Assembly: GCF_009806575.1 (NCBI RefSeq) | Contig: NZ_CP047095.1 | Location: 1,096,001-1,160,000 of the forward strand | Origin: Rossellomorea marisflavi | GTDB lineage: Bacteria; Bacillota; Bacilli; Bacillales; Bacillaceae_B | Reading direction: 5' to 3' | Length of the DNA stretch: 64,000 nucleotides | Part shown: one piece after another, positions 31,652 through 40,601 of the stretch | Numbering within the stretch: position 1 is the first letter of the stretch | Layout of the letters: each line of letters starts with the position of its first letter | Notes under the pieces: generated by a model | What the model saw: only the letters and a program-made list of their open reading frames with translations | Told to the model about the DNA's origin: nothing | Database searches by the model: none | Program-made: the position numbers and the translations under genes

Positions 31652-32602
31652 ATGAATAAACGTCTTGTCCTGAATGCCCCAAGGAAGTTGGAATGGCTCA
31701 GTGAAGAGGACTATGTCCTATCAGAAGACGAAATCCGGGTTGAAACCCATGCGTGCGGAATAAGCATCGGGGCTGAAATGCCTCAATATCTAGGGACGGA
31801 CCCGACCGATCTGGAGCCCGTCTATCCGCGAAAGGTCGGGTACGAAAGCGCAGGGAAGGTCATTGAAATTGGGGGTGCCGTGACAGATTTCAAAGTGGGC
31901 GATCGCGTTATCGCTTTTTACGGTCAGCAGATATTCGGGGTGACCCCGTCCAGTAAGGCGGTCAGGGTTCCTGCGGATGTAGAGTGGAAGTCTGCGCTTC
32001 TTAATACGCTTTCCTGTGATGCAGCCAAGGGCGTCCTGAAGCTGAATCTTTCGAAAGAAGACCGTGTTCTCGTAACAGGAGCAGGGACGATGGGCGTCTT
32101 GGCGGTTCATTTTTTGAAACATCATCTCGGGGTGAGGCATGTGGATGTGGTGGAACCCGATGAAGCGAGGCATCCACTGCCGATGCGACTTGGTGCCGAC
32201 AGGATCTACCGCAGTGAAGCCGAAATAGAAGATTCCTATGATGCGGGATTGGAGTGCTCAGCCCACAGTGCTGCATTTCTCACGCTAATGAACGTCATGA
32301 AGCGGGAGGGGACCATCTGCGTTTTATCAGATGGGAATCGTGATGAATTTACGCTTCCTTCCGTCTTCTTCGAGAAGGAATTGAGAATGGTTGCTTCAAG
32401 TGATGGCTATGACTATCGCAAACATGGTGAGTGGTTTTTCAGTACATATGAAGAGACGCCGTATCTCACGGATTTGTTTGAACGGGAGATCATACGGGAT
32501 CAAGTTATCGCTTGCTTTGAAGAGATGGAATCCATCCGGCCACTGAAAGTGTTTGTTGATTATAAAAAAGATAGAGGGGTAAACGATGAAAGAAGTGATT
32601 GA
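31652..32602 (+). CDS. Zinc-type alcohol dehydrogenase-like protein
   Basis: A 316-residue medium-chain dehydrogenase with the GroES-like N-domain (HACGISIGAEMPQYLG, VGYESAGKVIEIG) and a Rossmann domain (VLVTGAGTMGVLAVHFLK). The usual CGxCGSD metal motif is altered and a glycine replaces the usual GHE histidine neighbourhood, so zinc binding is doubtful. Substrate unknown. ATG 31652 or the GTG at 31643 may start it. It overlaps the next gene by 17 bases. Confidence 0.75.
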   Translation: MNKRLVLNAPRKLEWLSEEDYVLSEDEIRVETHACGISIGAEMPQYLGTDPTDLEPVYPRKVGYESAGKVIEIGGAVTDFKVGDRVIAFYGQQIFGVTPSSKAVRVPADVEWKSALLNTLSCDAAKGVLKLNLSKEDRVLVTGAGTMGVLAVHFLKHHLGVRHVDVVEPDEARHPLPMRLGADRIYRSEAEIEDSYDAGLECSAHSAAFLTLMNVMKREGTICVLSDGNRDEFTLPSVFFEKELRMVASSDGYDYRKHGEWFFSTYEETPYLTDLFEREIIRDQVIACFEEMESIRPLKVFVDYKKDRGVNDERSD

Positions 32603-33335
32603 TTTATTGAAAGCGGTGCATGGGAGCACTGGGTTCTTATCCTATTCCTCTAAGGATCGGAGGATCACAGCATCCTATAATGAGGAGTTGGTTATGCCGC
32701 TTGCTTCGGCAGGAAAAGTAGCGATTGGATTTGCAGTCGCAGGTATGGTGGAGAGTGGAGGAATGAAATGGGATGAGGTCATCCAACCTATCCGCTTTAA
32801 CCCTGATGAAGATAGTCGTGAATTGTATCCACATTATCAAAATAGGCAGTCACTCATGCTTGGGGAGGCCGTGGAAGTCATGATTGCATCCCATGATAGT
32901 GTCGTTGCTGAACAGGTGGTGACTTTGGCAGGGGGATGGGAACGTGTGAATAGAATGATTCGAAGGCGTTTTGATCATATGTGCGTCACTTCTGATCCCC
33001 GCTCACCTGAAAATAAAGGGATGCTTCAGGAGTTGTTGCAGATGCTGATCGAAGTGGTGGAAGGATATGACTGTCGTCCTGATGTGTGGATGCCAATCAT
33101 GAATGGACTGGTCCGCCAGCAGGAAGAAGTGGAAGGCATACCGTCTCATCAACTCAATCACATGACTGGAGGACTGCCGGATATGGCGATCGACATTGGT
33201 GTGATCGGGGAGTTTGGGAAAGACCGATGTTTGTTTGTCATAGGGGCGGCAGGTGTTCCTGACCGGAGAGAATCGCAAGGGACCGATGACTGCCTGGCAG
33301 AGTCCCTGCGTCTCTTACACCGTTCACTGGGTTAA
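32586..33335 (+). CDS. Serine hydrolase, class A beta-lactamase-like
   Basis: A 249-residue cytoplasmic protein of the class A beta-lactamase/transpeptidase-like fold (Beta-lactamase2). S-A-G-K at about residues 41-44 (LASAGKV) is the SxxK motif and SHDS near 102 is at the SDN position, but the KTG motif is weak (MTGGLPD). There is no signal peptide, so it is unlikely to give resistance. It overlaps the dehydrogenase end by 17 bases, showing coupling, and meets the next gene tail to tail with a four-base overlap. Confidence 0.7.
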   Translation: MKEVIDLLKAVHGSTGFLSYSSKDRRITASYNEELVMPLASAGKVAIGFAVAGMVESGGMKWDEVIQPIRFNPDEDSRELYPHYQNRQSLMLGEAVEVMIASHDSVVAEQVVTLAGGWERVNRMIRRRFDHMCVTSDPRSPENKGMLQELLQMLIEVVEGYDCRPDVWMPIMNGLVRQQEEVEGIPSHQLNHMTGGLPDMAIDIGVIGEFGKDRCLFVIGAAGVPDRRESQGTDDCLAESLRLLHRSLG

Positions 33336-33877
33336 TTCTTCACCGCATCCACCATCAAAGAAGGGAACGTCAAGACTTCCCGATTCCGGGGATCCACCTT
33401 CTTCGAACGGAAGATCACGCCCTTTGCTTCATCCCACTCGGAAGCGTGAAACTGTCCGTCCTCATCGCAGTACTCCAATAATTTGACCTCAAAGCCTGCC
33501 TGTGAAAACATCTCAGTCAGGCTTTTGTATGTATGGACAATTTTATGGCTGGCTGCAACATGATCCGCCGGTCCTGGTCCGCCTACCTGTACGATGTGCT
33601 GATACTCCTCATCCGGGAAAAACCCATCGGGTACGGCGCAGCGGACGTATCCGCCTTTTCTGAGATAGCGGTAACAGCGTTTAGCGGCTTCAAGTCCTTC
33701 TTCTGCAGTGAGATGCTCCCACACGTGCTCGGCGAGAACGGCCGAAATGCTGCTTTCTTCATATGTCCTTTTCCATGTTTCTTCTATAAGAAGGTCGAGC
33801 TCCAGCTCATCGGTATGGATCCAGCCGGGGTTATTATGGTAGGGTCCCGCGCCGATCACCACTTTCAATTCTTCCAT
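33332..33877 (-). CDS. Class I methyltransferase-like protein
   Basis: A 181-residue protein starting MEELKVVIGAGPYHNNPGW, with LAEHVWEHLTAEEGLEAAKRC and LRKGGYVRCAVPDGF. These are the typical late motifs of SAM-dependent methyltransferases that begin with a shortened Rossmann half (Methyltransf_11-like; often found with capsule or glycan genes). The glycine-rich motif I is degenerate, so SAM binding is uncertain. It overlaps the preceding gene end by four bases. Confidence 0.7.
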   Translation of the reverse strand: MEELKVVIGAGPYHNNPGWIHTDELELDLLIEETWKRTYEESSISAVLAEHVWEHLTAEEGLEAAKRCYRYLRKGGYVRCAVPDGFFPDEEYQHIVQVGGPGPADHVAASHKIVHTYKSLTEMFSQAGFEVKLLEYCDEDGQFHASEWDEAKGVIFRSKKVDPRNREVLTFPSLMVDAVKN

Positions 33878-33935
33878 GATCGTTCACCTCAACTTATGCA
33901 TTCGACCAGATTCGATGATTTTCCTTTATCTTGAA

Positions 33936-33947
33936 CTGTCAAGACAG
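33936..33947. promoter_or_regulatory. Short palindrome upstream of mtlA
   Basis: CTGTCAAGACAG is a perfect 12-bp palindrome (5-bp arms, AA centre) ten bases before the MtlR-like site. Its role is unknown. Confidence 0.35.
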
Positions 33948-33956
33948 ATACATTAC

Positions 33957-33981
33957 CTTTGTCACGGGTGTCGCGACAAAG
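33957..33981. promoter_or_regulatory. Probable MtlR operator
   Basis: CTTTGTC (33957-33963) and GACAAAG (33975-33981) form a perfect inverted repeat with an 11-base centre, like the TTGTCA-type sites bound by MtlR upstream of mtlA in Bacillus and Geobacillus. It is centred about 66 bases before the likely start, fitting an activator. Confidence 0.65.
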
Positions 33982-33997
33982 TCAGTTTTCAAGAAGG

Positions 33998-34027
33998 TTG
34001 TATGGGGTTTCTCAGGTGACATATCAT
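33998..34027 (+). promoter_or_regulatory. Likely mtlA promoter
   Basis: TTGTAT (33998-34003) and TATCAT (34022-34027) are 18 bases apart, both weak, as is usual for an activator-dependent promoter. Confidence 0.5.
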
Positions 34028-34077
34028 ATAGATGTGATCTTATGTCATAAATCCTACTATAGAAGGGGAGAAATTAC

Positions 34078-35991
34078 ATGGCACAGTCTACTGTTAAAGT
34101 AAAGATTCAGAAGTTCGGTAACTTCCTGAGTTCCATGGTATTGCCGAATATCGGTGCTTTTATCGCGTGGGGATTAATCACTGCGCTTTTCATTCCAGAC
34201 GGCCTTATCCCAAATGAAAGCCTTGCCAGCCTTGTAGGTCCGATGGTGACGTATCTGTTACCGCTCTTGATCGGGTACACGGGTGGTAAATTGATTCACG
34301 ATCAGCGGGGAGGTGTCGTCGGTGCCATCGCCACGATGGGTGTCATCGTCGGTGCGCCTGATACGCCGATGTTCCTCGGCGCCATGATCATGGGTCCCCT
34401 TGGTGCGTATGTCATCAAGATATTTGACAAACTGGTTGACGGGAAGATCCGTTCAGGATTTGAAATGCTCGTCAACAACTTCTCAGCAGGAATCCTGGGT
34501 GGAGCCCTAGCCCTCCTTGCATTCCTCGGAATCGGTCCTGCGGTGGATGCATTCACCCAGCTCCTTGTCCACGGTGTCGATTGGCTCATCGCAGCGCATC
34601 TTTTGCCGCTGACAAGCATCTTGATCGAACCGGCCAAAATCTTGTTCCTGAATAACGCGATCAACCACGGGATCCTTTCCCCGATCGGGTTGGAGCAGGT
34701 TCAACAAACAGGAAAATCGGTCCTCTTCCTATTGGAAGCAAACCCTGGACCAGGTCTTGGTGTCCTGCTAGCGTATATGTTCTTCTCAAGAGGAACAGCG
34801 AAGCAATCCGCACCTGGTGCCGCCATCATCCATTTCTTCGGGGGGATCCACGAGATCTACTTCCCGTATGTGCTGATGAAACCGGCACTGCTCCTTTCAG
34901 TCATCCTTGGTGGTATGAGTGGAGTGCTGACCCTTGTCCTTCTTGGCGGAGGTCTTGCATCACCGGCTTCACCAGGTAGTGTCATCGCCATTGGATTGGT
35001 GACACCGACTGGAGACGTTGGAGCGTACATCGCGAACTTCGCGGCGATCATCGTGGCTGCAGTCGTATCCTTCCTCGTGTCGGCCGTCATCTTGAAATCA
35101 AGCAAAAAAGACGATGGAAACATCGAAGAAGCAACAAAGAAAATGGAAGATATGAAAGGGAAGAAAAGCTCCGTTGCCGGTCACTTCAACCAGCAATCAA
35201 ACGGACAGCTTCCTGAGAATGTAAACAAAATCATTTTCGCCTGTGATGCCGGAATGGGGTCCAGTGCAATGGGTGCTTCACTCCTTCGTAAGAAAGTGAA
35301 GGAAGCAGGCATTGAAGGCGTGACCGTCACCAACACGGCCATCAGCAATCTGCCGGCCGATGCCCAAGTGGTCATCACACAGGAAGAGCTGACGCCTCGT
35401 GCGCAAAGCAAGCTTCCAAGTGCGTACCACATCTCAGTGGATAACTTCCTATCCAGTCCCGAATATGACAAGCTGATCGGAAGCCTTCAGGCTGACGTGA
35501 CACCAGCTCAAGAAGAGCTCGTGGAAGAAGCGGAAGCACCTGTTGACGCTCCTGACTCAGGAGATGACGATCTTCTACTAGAAGAGAACATCTTCTTGAA
35601 TCAATCGTTCGCAACGAAGGAAGAAGCCATCCGATTTGCCGGTGAAGCATTGGCAAAAGCCGGATACGTGGAAGACAGCTATGTAGACGCCATGATCGAT
35701 CGTGAAGGCATCACGACGACTTACATGGGTAATAACGTAGCCATCCCGCATGGTACGGAAGAAGCGAAGCGGGCAGTCCTGAAATCCGGATTCACCATCA
35801 TCCAGGTTCCAGACGGTGTCGACTTCAACGGAGAGAAAGCGAAGCTGATCTTCGGTATCGCCGGTAAAGACGGCACGCATCTTGAGATCCTCTCAAGCAT
35901 CGCGGTCATCTGCTCCGAGCAGGAGAACGTCGACAAAATGGTCCTCGCCTCTTCTGCAAAAGAAATCAAAGACATCATCAATAGCAACTAA
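34078..35991 (+). CDS. mtlA: PTS mannitol EIICBA permease
   Basis: A 637-residue fused mannitol permease. Residues 1-340 are the membrane EIIC domain (start KIQKFGNFLSSMVLPNIGAF), then EIIB with phosphocysteine C389 in CDAGMGSSAMG, an acidic linker (EELVEEAEAPVDAPDSGDDD), and EIIA with phosphohistidine H558 in NNVAIPHGT. It takes up mannitol and releases mannitol-1-phosphate. In many Bacillaceae EIIA is a separate protein, MtlF; here it is fused, and no mtlF is present. Strong AGAAGGGG precedes ATG 34078. It heads mtlA-mtlR-mtlD. Confidence 0.95.
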   Translation: MAQSTVKVKIQKFGNFLSSMVLPNIGAFIAWGLITALFIPDGLIPNESLASLVGPMVTYLLPLLIGYTGGKLIHDQRGGVVGAIATMGVIVGAPDTPMFLGAMIMGPLGAYVIKIFDKLVDGKIRSGFEMLVNNFSAGILGGALALLAFLGIGPAVDAFTQLLVHGVDWLIAAHLLPLTSILIEPAKILFLNNAINHGILSPIGLEQVQQTGKSVLFLLEANPGPGLGVLLAYMFFSRGTAKQSAPGAAIIHFFGGIHEIYFPYVLMKPALLLSVILGGMSGVLTLVLLGGGLASPASPGSVIAIGLVTPTGDVGAYIANFAAIIVAAVVSFLVSAVILKSSKKDDGNIEEATKKMEDMKGKKSSVAGHFNQQSNGQLPENVNKIIFACDAGMGSSAMGASLLRKKVKEAGIEGVTVTNTAISNLPADAQVVITQEELTPRAQSKLPSAYHISVDNFLSSPEYDKLIGSLQADVTPAQEELVEEAEAPVDAPDSGDDDLLLEENIFLNQSFATKEEAIRFAGEALAKAGYVEDSYVDAMIDREGITTTYMGNNVAIPHGTEEAKRAVLKSGFTIIQVPDGVDFNGEKAKLIFGIAGKDGTHLEILSSIAVICSEQENVDKMVLASSAKEIKDIINSN

Positions 35992-35995
35992 TGGA

Positions 35996-36037
35996 ATCCA
36001 AATCGGAGAGGCGCACGCTTGCTTTTCCGATTTGGAT
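35996..36037 (+). terminator. Hairpin between mtlA and mtlR
   Basis: ATCCAAATCGGA (35996-36007) pairs perfectly with TCCGATTTGGAT (36026-36037), a 12-bp stem with an 18-base loop. Only a poor T tract follows, so it may limit rather than stop transcription of mtlR, giving less MtlR than MtlA. Confidence 0.65.
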
Positions 36038-36076
36038 GTTCTTATACTAGTGTAGATAAAGAAAGGGGGGAGACGT

Positions 36077-38149
36077 ATGTTCATTACATCCAGGGAAAAA
36101 GCGATCATCGAACTGATTGTGAAAACCTCGGGTAAACATACCGTCCACTCCCTTTCTGCGTATTTGAACGTAAGCGGACGGACAATCCAGCGCAACCTGA
36201 AGTCCATTGAGGGCGTACTGAAGCAGCATCAACTCGAGCTCATGCGGACACCTGCCGATGGTCTTTTCATCAGCGGGAAAAATGAAAACATCTACAGGCT
36301 CATCCAACAGCTGGCGGAATCCGAACCGACGGATGAAACACCTGAAGAGAGGAAGCTCCGGCTCCTCGTCACCCTTCTCGAGGGAGGCTCCTCTTTCAAG
36401 ATGAGCGTTCTGGCCAATGAGCTGGGCATCAGCATCTCAAGCCTGACGACCATCCTTGATGAAGTCGCGGACTGGCTAGCCAAGTTCAACGTGACGCTCA
36501 CCCGGAAGCGGGGGGTGGGGGTGGAAGTAGCAGCCGATGAAGGAAGCCGCCGCCATGCCCTGGCAAGCTTCTCCATCGTGTATTTCTACGAGGAGATTAT
36601 CGACAGCCTCTATTCCCTGCAAAAAGGGCAGGATAGCGTACTGCCTGTTCTCGGGTTTTATGAACCTGAGCTTCTCCTTGCTACTTATGAATCGCTCGGA
36701 ATCGTATTGGATCAGGAAGGTGTGAACCTGGTCGACAGTGATTTCGTCGGCCTTGTCGTCCACATCTGCCTCTCCATCCAGCGGGTGCGGAGGGGCCATG
36801 TCCTTCAGAGCCAAGGAACTCCCGACGAATCAAGGGAATACAGCCTCATGAAGTCTGTCGCAGACGTCCTCAGGGAAAGGCTCTCCGTGACGATCACAGA
36901 GGCCGATGTCGCCTTCTGGTCGGTCATCCTCCGGGGATCGAAGCTGCAGGAACCGGGTGCCACCTATTATGATAGTGTGTTCCTCGGTCATCTTGTGAAG
37001 AAACTCGTGAGCGATGTTTCGGTCAAGCTCACCGTCGATCTGACGGATGATTTCTCCCTGTATCAGGGGCTCATGGCGCATATGGGACCGTCGATCTTCC
37101 GCCTTCAACAGAAGATGGAGCTCTTCAACCCCCTGACGGATGAGATCAAGAAGAAGTACCCGGTCCTGTTCCTCGCCGTGAAGGACAGCCTGGAGCTAGA
37201 GTTTCCCGACATGATATTCCCCGATGCGGAGGTCGCCTATATCGTCCTCCACTTCGGATCGGCCCTTCTCATGAACGAAGAGAAGGTGAAGGTCGATGCC
37301 GTCATCGTCTGTCCGACAGGCATCGGAGCGTCCAAGATGCTCGCAAGCAGGATCAAGAAGGAACTGAAGATCATCAATCCCGTCGGCATCTTATCCCTGA
37401 ATGACTTCAGGGATGCCGATCCCGACGACTATGATATCGTCATATCCACCGTGCGCCTTCCGTTCACCAATCTGGATTATATCCTTGTCAGCCCGCTCTT
37501 GAGCGAAGAGGATATCGCGATTATTCAGACGTACGTCCAGAACAACATTGAGCGGATCACAAGCAGGAAATACCTGAAGCCGGTGAAACCGGTAAAAATA
37601 GAGAAGAAGCCGACGGAGATCCGCGGACTTCTGCAGGAAATCAAAGACGTCCACACAAGCATCGAATCGATCCTGGATCACTTCCGCGTGTACCGGAAGC
37701 AATCCGTGACGGATCATTTCACCGTCATGAACGAAATGGTCCGCCAGGCGAAGCTGGATGGCCTCGTGACCGATGAAGGAAAGGTCATGGACAAGCTGAT
37801 GGAAAGGGAACAGCGGGGCGGACTTGGGATTCCCGGAACGAATATGGGGCTATTCCACTGCCTCGACCCCCACGTCACCCAGCTCGTGTTCCAGGTGGCG
37901 CATCTCGACAAGCCGTTCCTCATCAAAGGGATGAACGGGAAGCCCATGGAGATGAAGAGCCTTCTCCTCATGCTGGCCCCGGAAGGGTTAAGTGAAAGGG
38001 AAAACGAAATCCTCAGCCTCATCTCCACGAGCCTCATTGAAAACCAGGCGTCCATGATGATCTATTCTTCCACCAACGAGGCCATGATCTATCGAAAGCT
38101 CGAAGAACTCTTCTTAGACTATGTTCAACAAAACCTTATAAAGGAATGA
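36077..38149 (+). CDS. mtlR: Mannitol operon activator with PTS regulation domains
   Basis: A 690-residue BglG/MtlR-type transcriptional activator. Order: N-terminal DNA-binding helix-turn-helix domains (1-160), two PRD domains (about 180-390, with histidines in VHICLSIQRVRRGH and HFGSALLMNE), an EIIB-Gat-like domain with C412 (VCPTGIGASKM), and an EIIA-Mtl-like domain with H594 (NMGLFHC). Phosphorylation of these residues by PTS proteins lets MtlR report sugar supply. AAAGGGGGG precedes ATG 36077. It sits between its target mtlA and mtlD; the mtlD gene overlaps its stop. Confidence 0.95.
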   Translation: MFITSREKAIIELIVKTSGKHTVHSLSAYLNVSGRTIQRNLKSIEGVLKQHQLELMRTPADGLFISGKNENIYRLIQQLAESEPTDETPEERKLRLLVTLLEGGSSFKMSVLANELGISISSLTTILDEVADWLAKFNVTLTRKRGVGVEVAADEGSRRHALASFSIVYFYEEIIDSLYSLQKGQDSVLPVLGFYEPELLLATYESLGIVLDQEGVNLVDSDFVGLVVHICLSIQRVRRGHVLQSQGTPDESREYSLMKSVADVLRERLSVTITEADVAFWSVILRGSKLQEPGATYYDSVFLGHLVKKLVSDVSVKLTVDLTDDFSLYQGLMAHMGPSIFRLQQKMELFNPLTDEIKKKYPVLFLAVKDSLELEFPDMIFPDAEVAYIVLHFGSALLMNEEKVKVDAVIVCPTGIGASKMLASRIKKELKIINPVGILSLNDFRDADPDDYDIVISTVRLPFTNLDYILVSPLLSEEDIAIIQTYVQNNIERITSRKYLKPVKPVKIEKKPTEIRGLLQEIKDVHTSIESILDHFRVYRKQSVTDHFTVMNEMVRQAKLDGLVTDEGKVMDKLMEREQRGGLGIPGTNMGLFHCLDPHVTQLVFQVAHLDKPFLIKGMNGKPMEMKSLLLMLAPEGLSERENEILSLISTSLIENQASMMIYSSTNEAMIYRKLEELFLDYVQQNLIKE

Positions 38150-38151
38150 TA

Positions 38152-39294
38152 ATGATGAATAAAACGATCCACTTTGGAGCAGGAAACATCGGCAGGGGCT
38201 TTATCGGAGCCCTATTCGCCCAATCAGGCTATCACGTCACCTTCGTCGATATCGCCGACACCATCATCAACAAGCTGAACGAAGAAGGCACCTATCAGGT
38301 GAAGCTTGCAACGGAATCAAACGAGTCTGAAACCATCACCAACGTCTCAGGGTTGAATAACCTCCACCAGGAAGACGAAGTCGTCGCAGGCATCGCAGAA
38401 GCGACCTACCTTACAACAGCCATCGGACCGAATATCCTGCCGCGCATCGCCCCCCTCATCGCCAAGGGAATTGAAGCGCGCCTGGAGAAAACATCCGAGC
38501 CGCTCTATGTGATCGCATGTGAAAACCAGATCAGTGCAACCGACCTGTTGAAAGGATACATCCTTGAGCACCTTTCTGAATCAACCGTCAGCAAGATGGA
38601 AGGGAACGTCCACTTCTTCAACTCCGCCGTCGACCGCATCGTGCCGATCCAGGATCAGGATTCACTCGACGTCCTTGTCGAACCTTACTACGAATGGGTC
38701 GTGGAAACGTCTGAAACCATCCCGCCGGTCAACGGAATGACCATCGTGGATGAGCTCGCTCCATTCATCGAGCGCAAACTGTTCACCGTCAACACAGGAC
38801 ATGCCGTCATCGCCTACCTCGGCTACCTTCAAGGGAAGGAAACGATCGATCAGACCCTTGCCGATGAAGCCATCGCCCACCAGGTGCGTGAGACGCTGAA
38901 AGAAACAGGAGCATACCTTGTGAAGGAATACGGCTTGAATGAAGAGGATCACCTCGCCTACATCGAGAAGATCATCTCCCGCTTCCAAAACGCCTACCTG
39001 AACGACGGTGTCACCAGGGTTGGCCGCGCACCAATCCGTAAACTCGGACCGGAAGACCGTCTGATCCGCCCGACCACACAGGCAGCCAAAGCTGGCCTTG
39101 GCTACACGAATCTCGCAAAAGCCATCGCAGCTGCCCTGCTCTTCGACAACCCGCAAGATCCGGAAGCCGTCGAAGTTCAATCCATCATCAAAGAACACGG
39201 CGTAGCCGGTGCACTGAAAGAGATCAGCGCACTCGATCCAGACAGTGCCATCACGAAAGAAATCATCGCCCAGTACGACGCGTTGAAAGCATAA
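38152..39294 (+). CDS. mtlD: Mannitol-1-phosphate 5-dehydrogenase
   Basis: A 380-residue polyol dehydrogenase that oxidises mannitol-1-phosphate to fructose-6-phosphate with NAD, passing it to glycolysis. The NAD motif HFGAGNIGRGFIG is near the N-terminus and the catalytic NTGHAVIAYLGY segment is near residue 210. Three ATGs lie at 38146, 38152 and 38155; the first overlaps the mtlR stop (ATGA) but touches AAAGGA, so 38152 or 38155 is better spaced. It ends the mtl operon at a strong terminator. Confidence 0.95.
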   Translation: MMNKTIHFGAGNIGRGFIGALFAQSGYHVTFVDIADTIINKLNEEGTYQVKLATESNESETITNVSGLNNLHQEDEVVAGIAEATYLTTAIGPNILPRIAPLIAKGIEARLEKTSEPLYVIACENQISATDLLKGYILEHLSESTVSKMEGNVHFFNSAVDRIVPIQDQDSLDVLVEPYYEWVVETSETIPPVNGMTIVDELAPFIERKLFTVNTGHAVIAYLGYLQGKETIDQTLADEAIAHQVRETLKETGAYLVKEYGLNEEDHLAYIEKIISRFQNAYLNDGVTRVGRAPIRKLGPEDRLIRPTTQAAKAGLGYTNLAKAIAAALLFDNPQDPEAVEVQSIIKEHGVAGALKEISALDPDSAITKEIIAQYDALKA

Positions 39295-39299
39295 AGGAA

Positions 39300-39336
39300 A
39301 AGGAAGCATGGAGACCCCGTGCTTCCTTTTTTGTTT
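39300..39336 (+). terminator. Terminator of the mtl operon
   Basis: AAGGAAGCATGG pairs with CCGTGCTTCCTT (one G-T pair), followed by TTTTG and more T. Confidence 0.9.
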
Positions 39337-39432
39337 TTTCGGCAGGCTGGCAGTATCCCTGCATTTAGAAAAATTATACAATGGAAATATGGAAAAGGTT
39401 TACTACTACATAACTGAAATGGGGTGGGGGAA

Positions 39433-39783
39433 ATGAAGAAAAAAATCGGTTGGATCCTTGCAACAGCCACAGCCTTAATCGTTGCAGCACCACTGTACTA
39501 TTTCATCACATTATCTCTTTACGAGCCGTCAGAGGATCTATACCACTTTCCAGTTCCTACACATGCGAAACTGGTCGGGGATAATGAGCATGGTCATCAG
39601 TATGATTGGTCAAGGGCATCTGAAGAAAACGGGATTCCCTATGGATTTGAAATGGTCCTCAAGGCCAATGGATGGGAAAAAGGAGAAAGGGAAGGGGCTT
39701 CCGTTTATTACACAAAAGGGGATCACACAATAGACCTGATGTCGACATCCAAGCACCTGGATATCCTCAGAGTAGACCGATAG
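39433..39783 (+). CDS. Membrane-anchored protein of unknown function
   Basis: A 116-residue protein with one N-terminal hydrophobic segment (about residues 7-28, KKIGWILATATALIVAAPLY) and an extracellular or cytoplasmic soluble part rich in aromatic and charged residues (GIPYGFEMVLKANGWEKGER). No lipobox is present, so it is likely anchored by the uncleaved helix. No family is recognised. ATG 39433 is preferred to the GTG at 39424; GGTGGGGG lies upstream. Confidence 0.6.
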   Translation: MKKKIGWILATATALIVAAPLYYFITLSLYEPSEDLYHFPVPTHAKLVGDNEHGHQYDWSRASEENGIPYGFEMVLKANGWEKGEREGASVYYTKGDHTIDLMSTSKHLDILRVDR

Positions 39784-39813
39784 ATATGAGCGCATTCAAC
39801 TGAAGGAAGCGTG

Positions 39814-39961
39814 AAAGGACCGCGTAAAAAGCACAGAGTGCCTCGCAGCGGAGGAGGACCGACTCCTCCGGGAAAGGCGGGCAGGTGAGACCCTGGAGGC
39901 GCAGCCGAAGCGGCTCACCGCACGCCCCGCGGAAAGCGGTCCTACGGAGCGGAGAGGCACG
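39814..39961. repeat. GC-rich dispersed extragenic repeat of Bacillaceae
   Basis: About 148 bases of GC-rich sequence that can fold on itself: AGGACCGC 39816-39823 with GCGGTCCT 39936-39943, GTGCCTC 39838-39844 with GAGGCAC 39954-39960, and GGTGAG 39884-39889 with CTCACC 39914-39919. The words CTCCTCCGGGAAA, GGTGAGACCC and CCCCGCGGAAAGCGG are those of a repeat I recall from many Bacillus intergenic regions. No frame in it looks coding. Its function is not known to me. Confidence 0.65.
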
Positions 39962-39967
39962 GACCAA

Positions 39968-40426
39968 TCATGAAGACTTAACTTCTACATGTGCCTCCCA
40001 CTCACTCAAATACATATCCGGTTCATCTACCGGCTCACTGTCCAGCCTGCAGATGAACTCAAGGGAATTCCCGTCCGGGTCATGGAAATAAACCATGGCG
40101 TGCGCCTGATCGGGCATGACGATCGGCTCCACAGGTTGGAATCCGAACGCTTCCCTCATGGCAATGCCGCGTTCCTTCAGCCACTCCTTCGCCGTGCTCA
40201 AGTCTTCCAGGTCGACCCGGAAGGCGATGTGCCTGATCGACGCGTGATAGGGGATGTTTGCCTGCTCGCCTTCCCACAGCCCGATCCAGCTTTCATTCTC
40301 CACGATCCAGAAGAAGGCGGTCTTCTTGTATTTCTTGGCGAGCTTCAGCCCGAGTCCTTCATAAAATCCAATCGCGCGCTCAAGATCGCTGACGGGTAAA
40401 TGGGCTTCGTATAGTCCTTTGATCAT
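39968..40426 (-). CDS. VOC family protein (glyoxalase-like)
   Basis: A 152-residue vicinal-oxygen-chelate protein. It starts IKGLYEAHLPVSDLERAIGF, with candidate metal ligands His in AHLP, His in IRHIAF and Glu in GNSLEFICRL near the end, and has the HDPDGNSLEF motif common to the family. This arrangement is found in lactoylglutathione lyase-like and antibiotic-resistance-like relatives; no specific substrate can be given. ATG 40426 follows AGGGAGG by seven bases. The upstream longer frame has no ribosome site. Confidence 0.85.
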   Translation of the reverse strand: MIKGLYEAHLPVSDLERAIGFYEGLGLKLAKKYKKTAFFWIVENESWIGLWEGEQANIPYHASIRHIAFRVDLEDLSTAKEWLKERGIAMREAFGFQPVEPIVMPDQAHAMVYFHDPDGNSLEFICRLDSEPVDEPDMYLSEWEAHVEVKSS

Positions 40427-40601
40427 GATGTTTCCTCCCTTAATAAGCTTGTTAAGGAAAGTGTACCGGTAGGAGAGGGAAGTGCCACCGTGTAAAAGGA
40501 TGATTCTTTCATACGCCATAAGTCGCAGAGATTCCTAATGTTTCCATGAGGGCGATACGTGGTATGGTGATGGAAGAAAGGTGGAAGAGGAGGTGCCCGA
40601 C

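Noticed and set aside
39885-40091. A 68-codon plus-strand frame
   Set aside because: It starts inside the structured repeat and continues antisense to the VOC gene.
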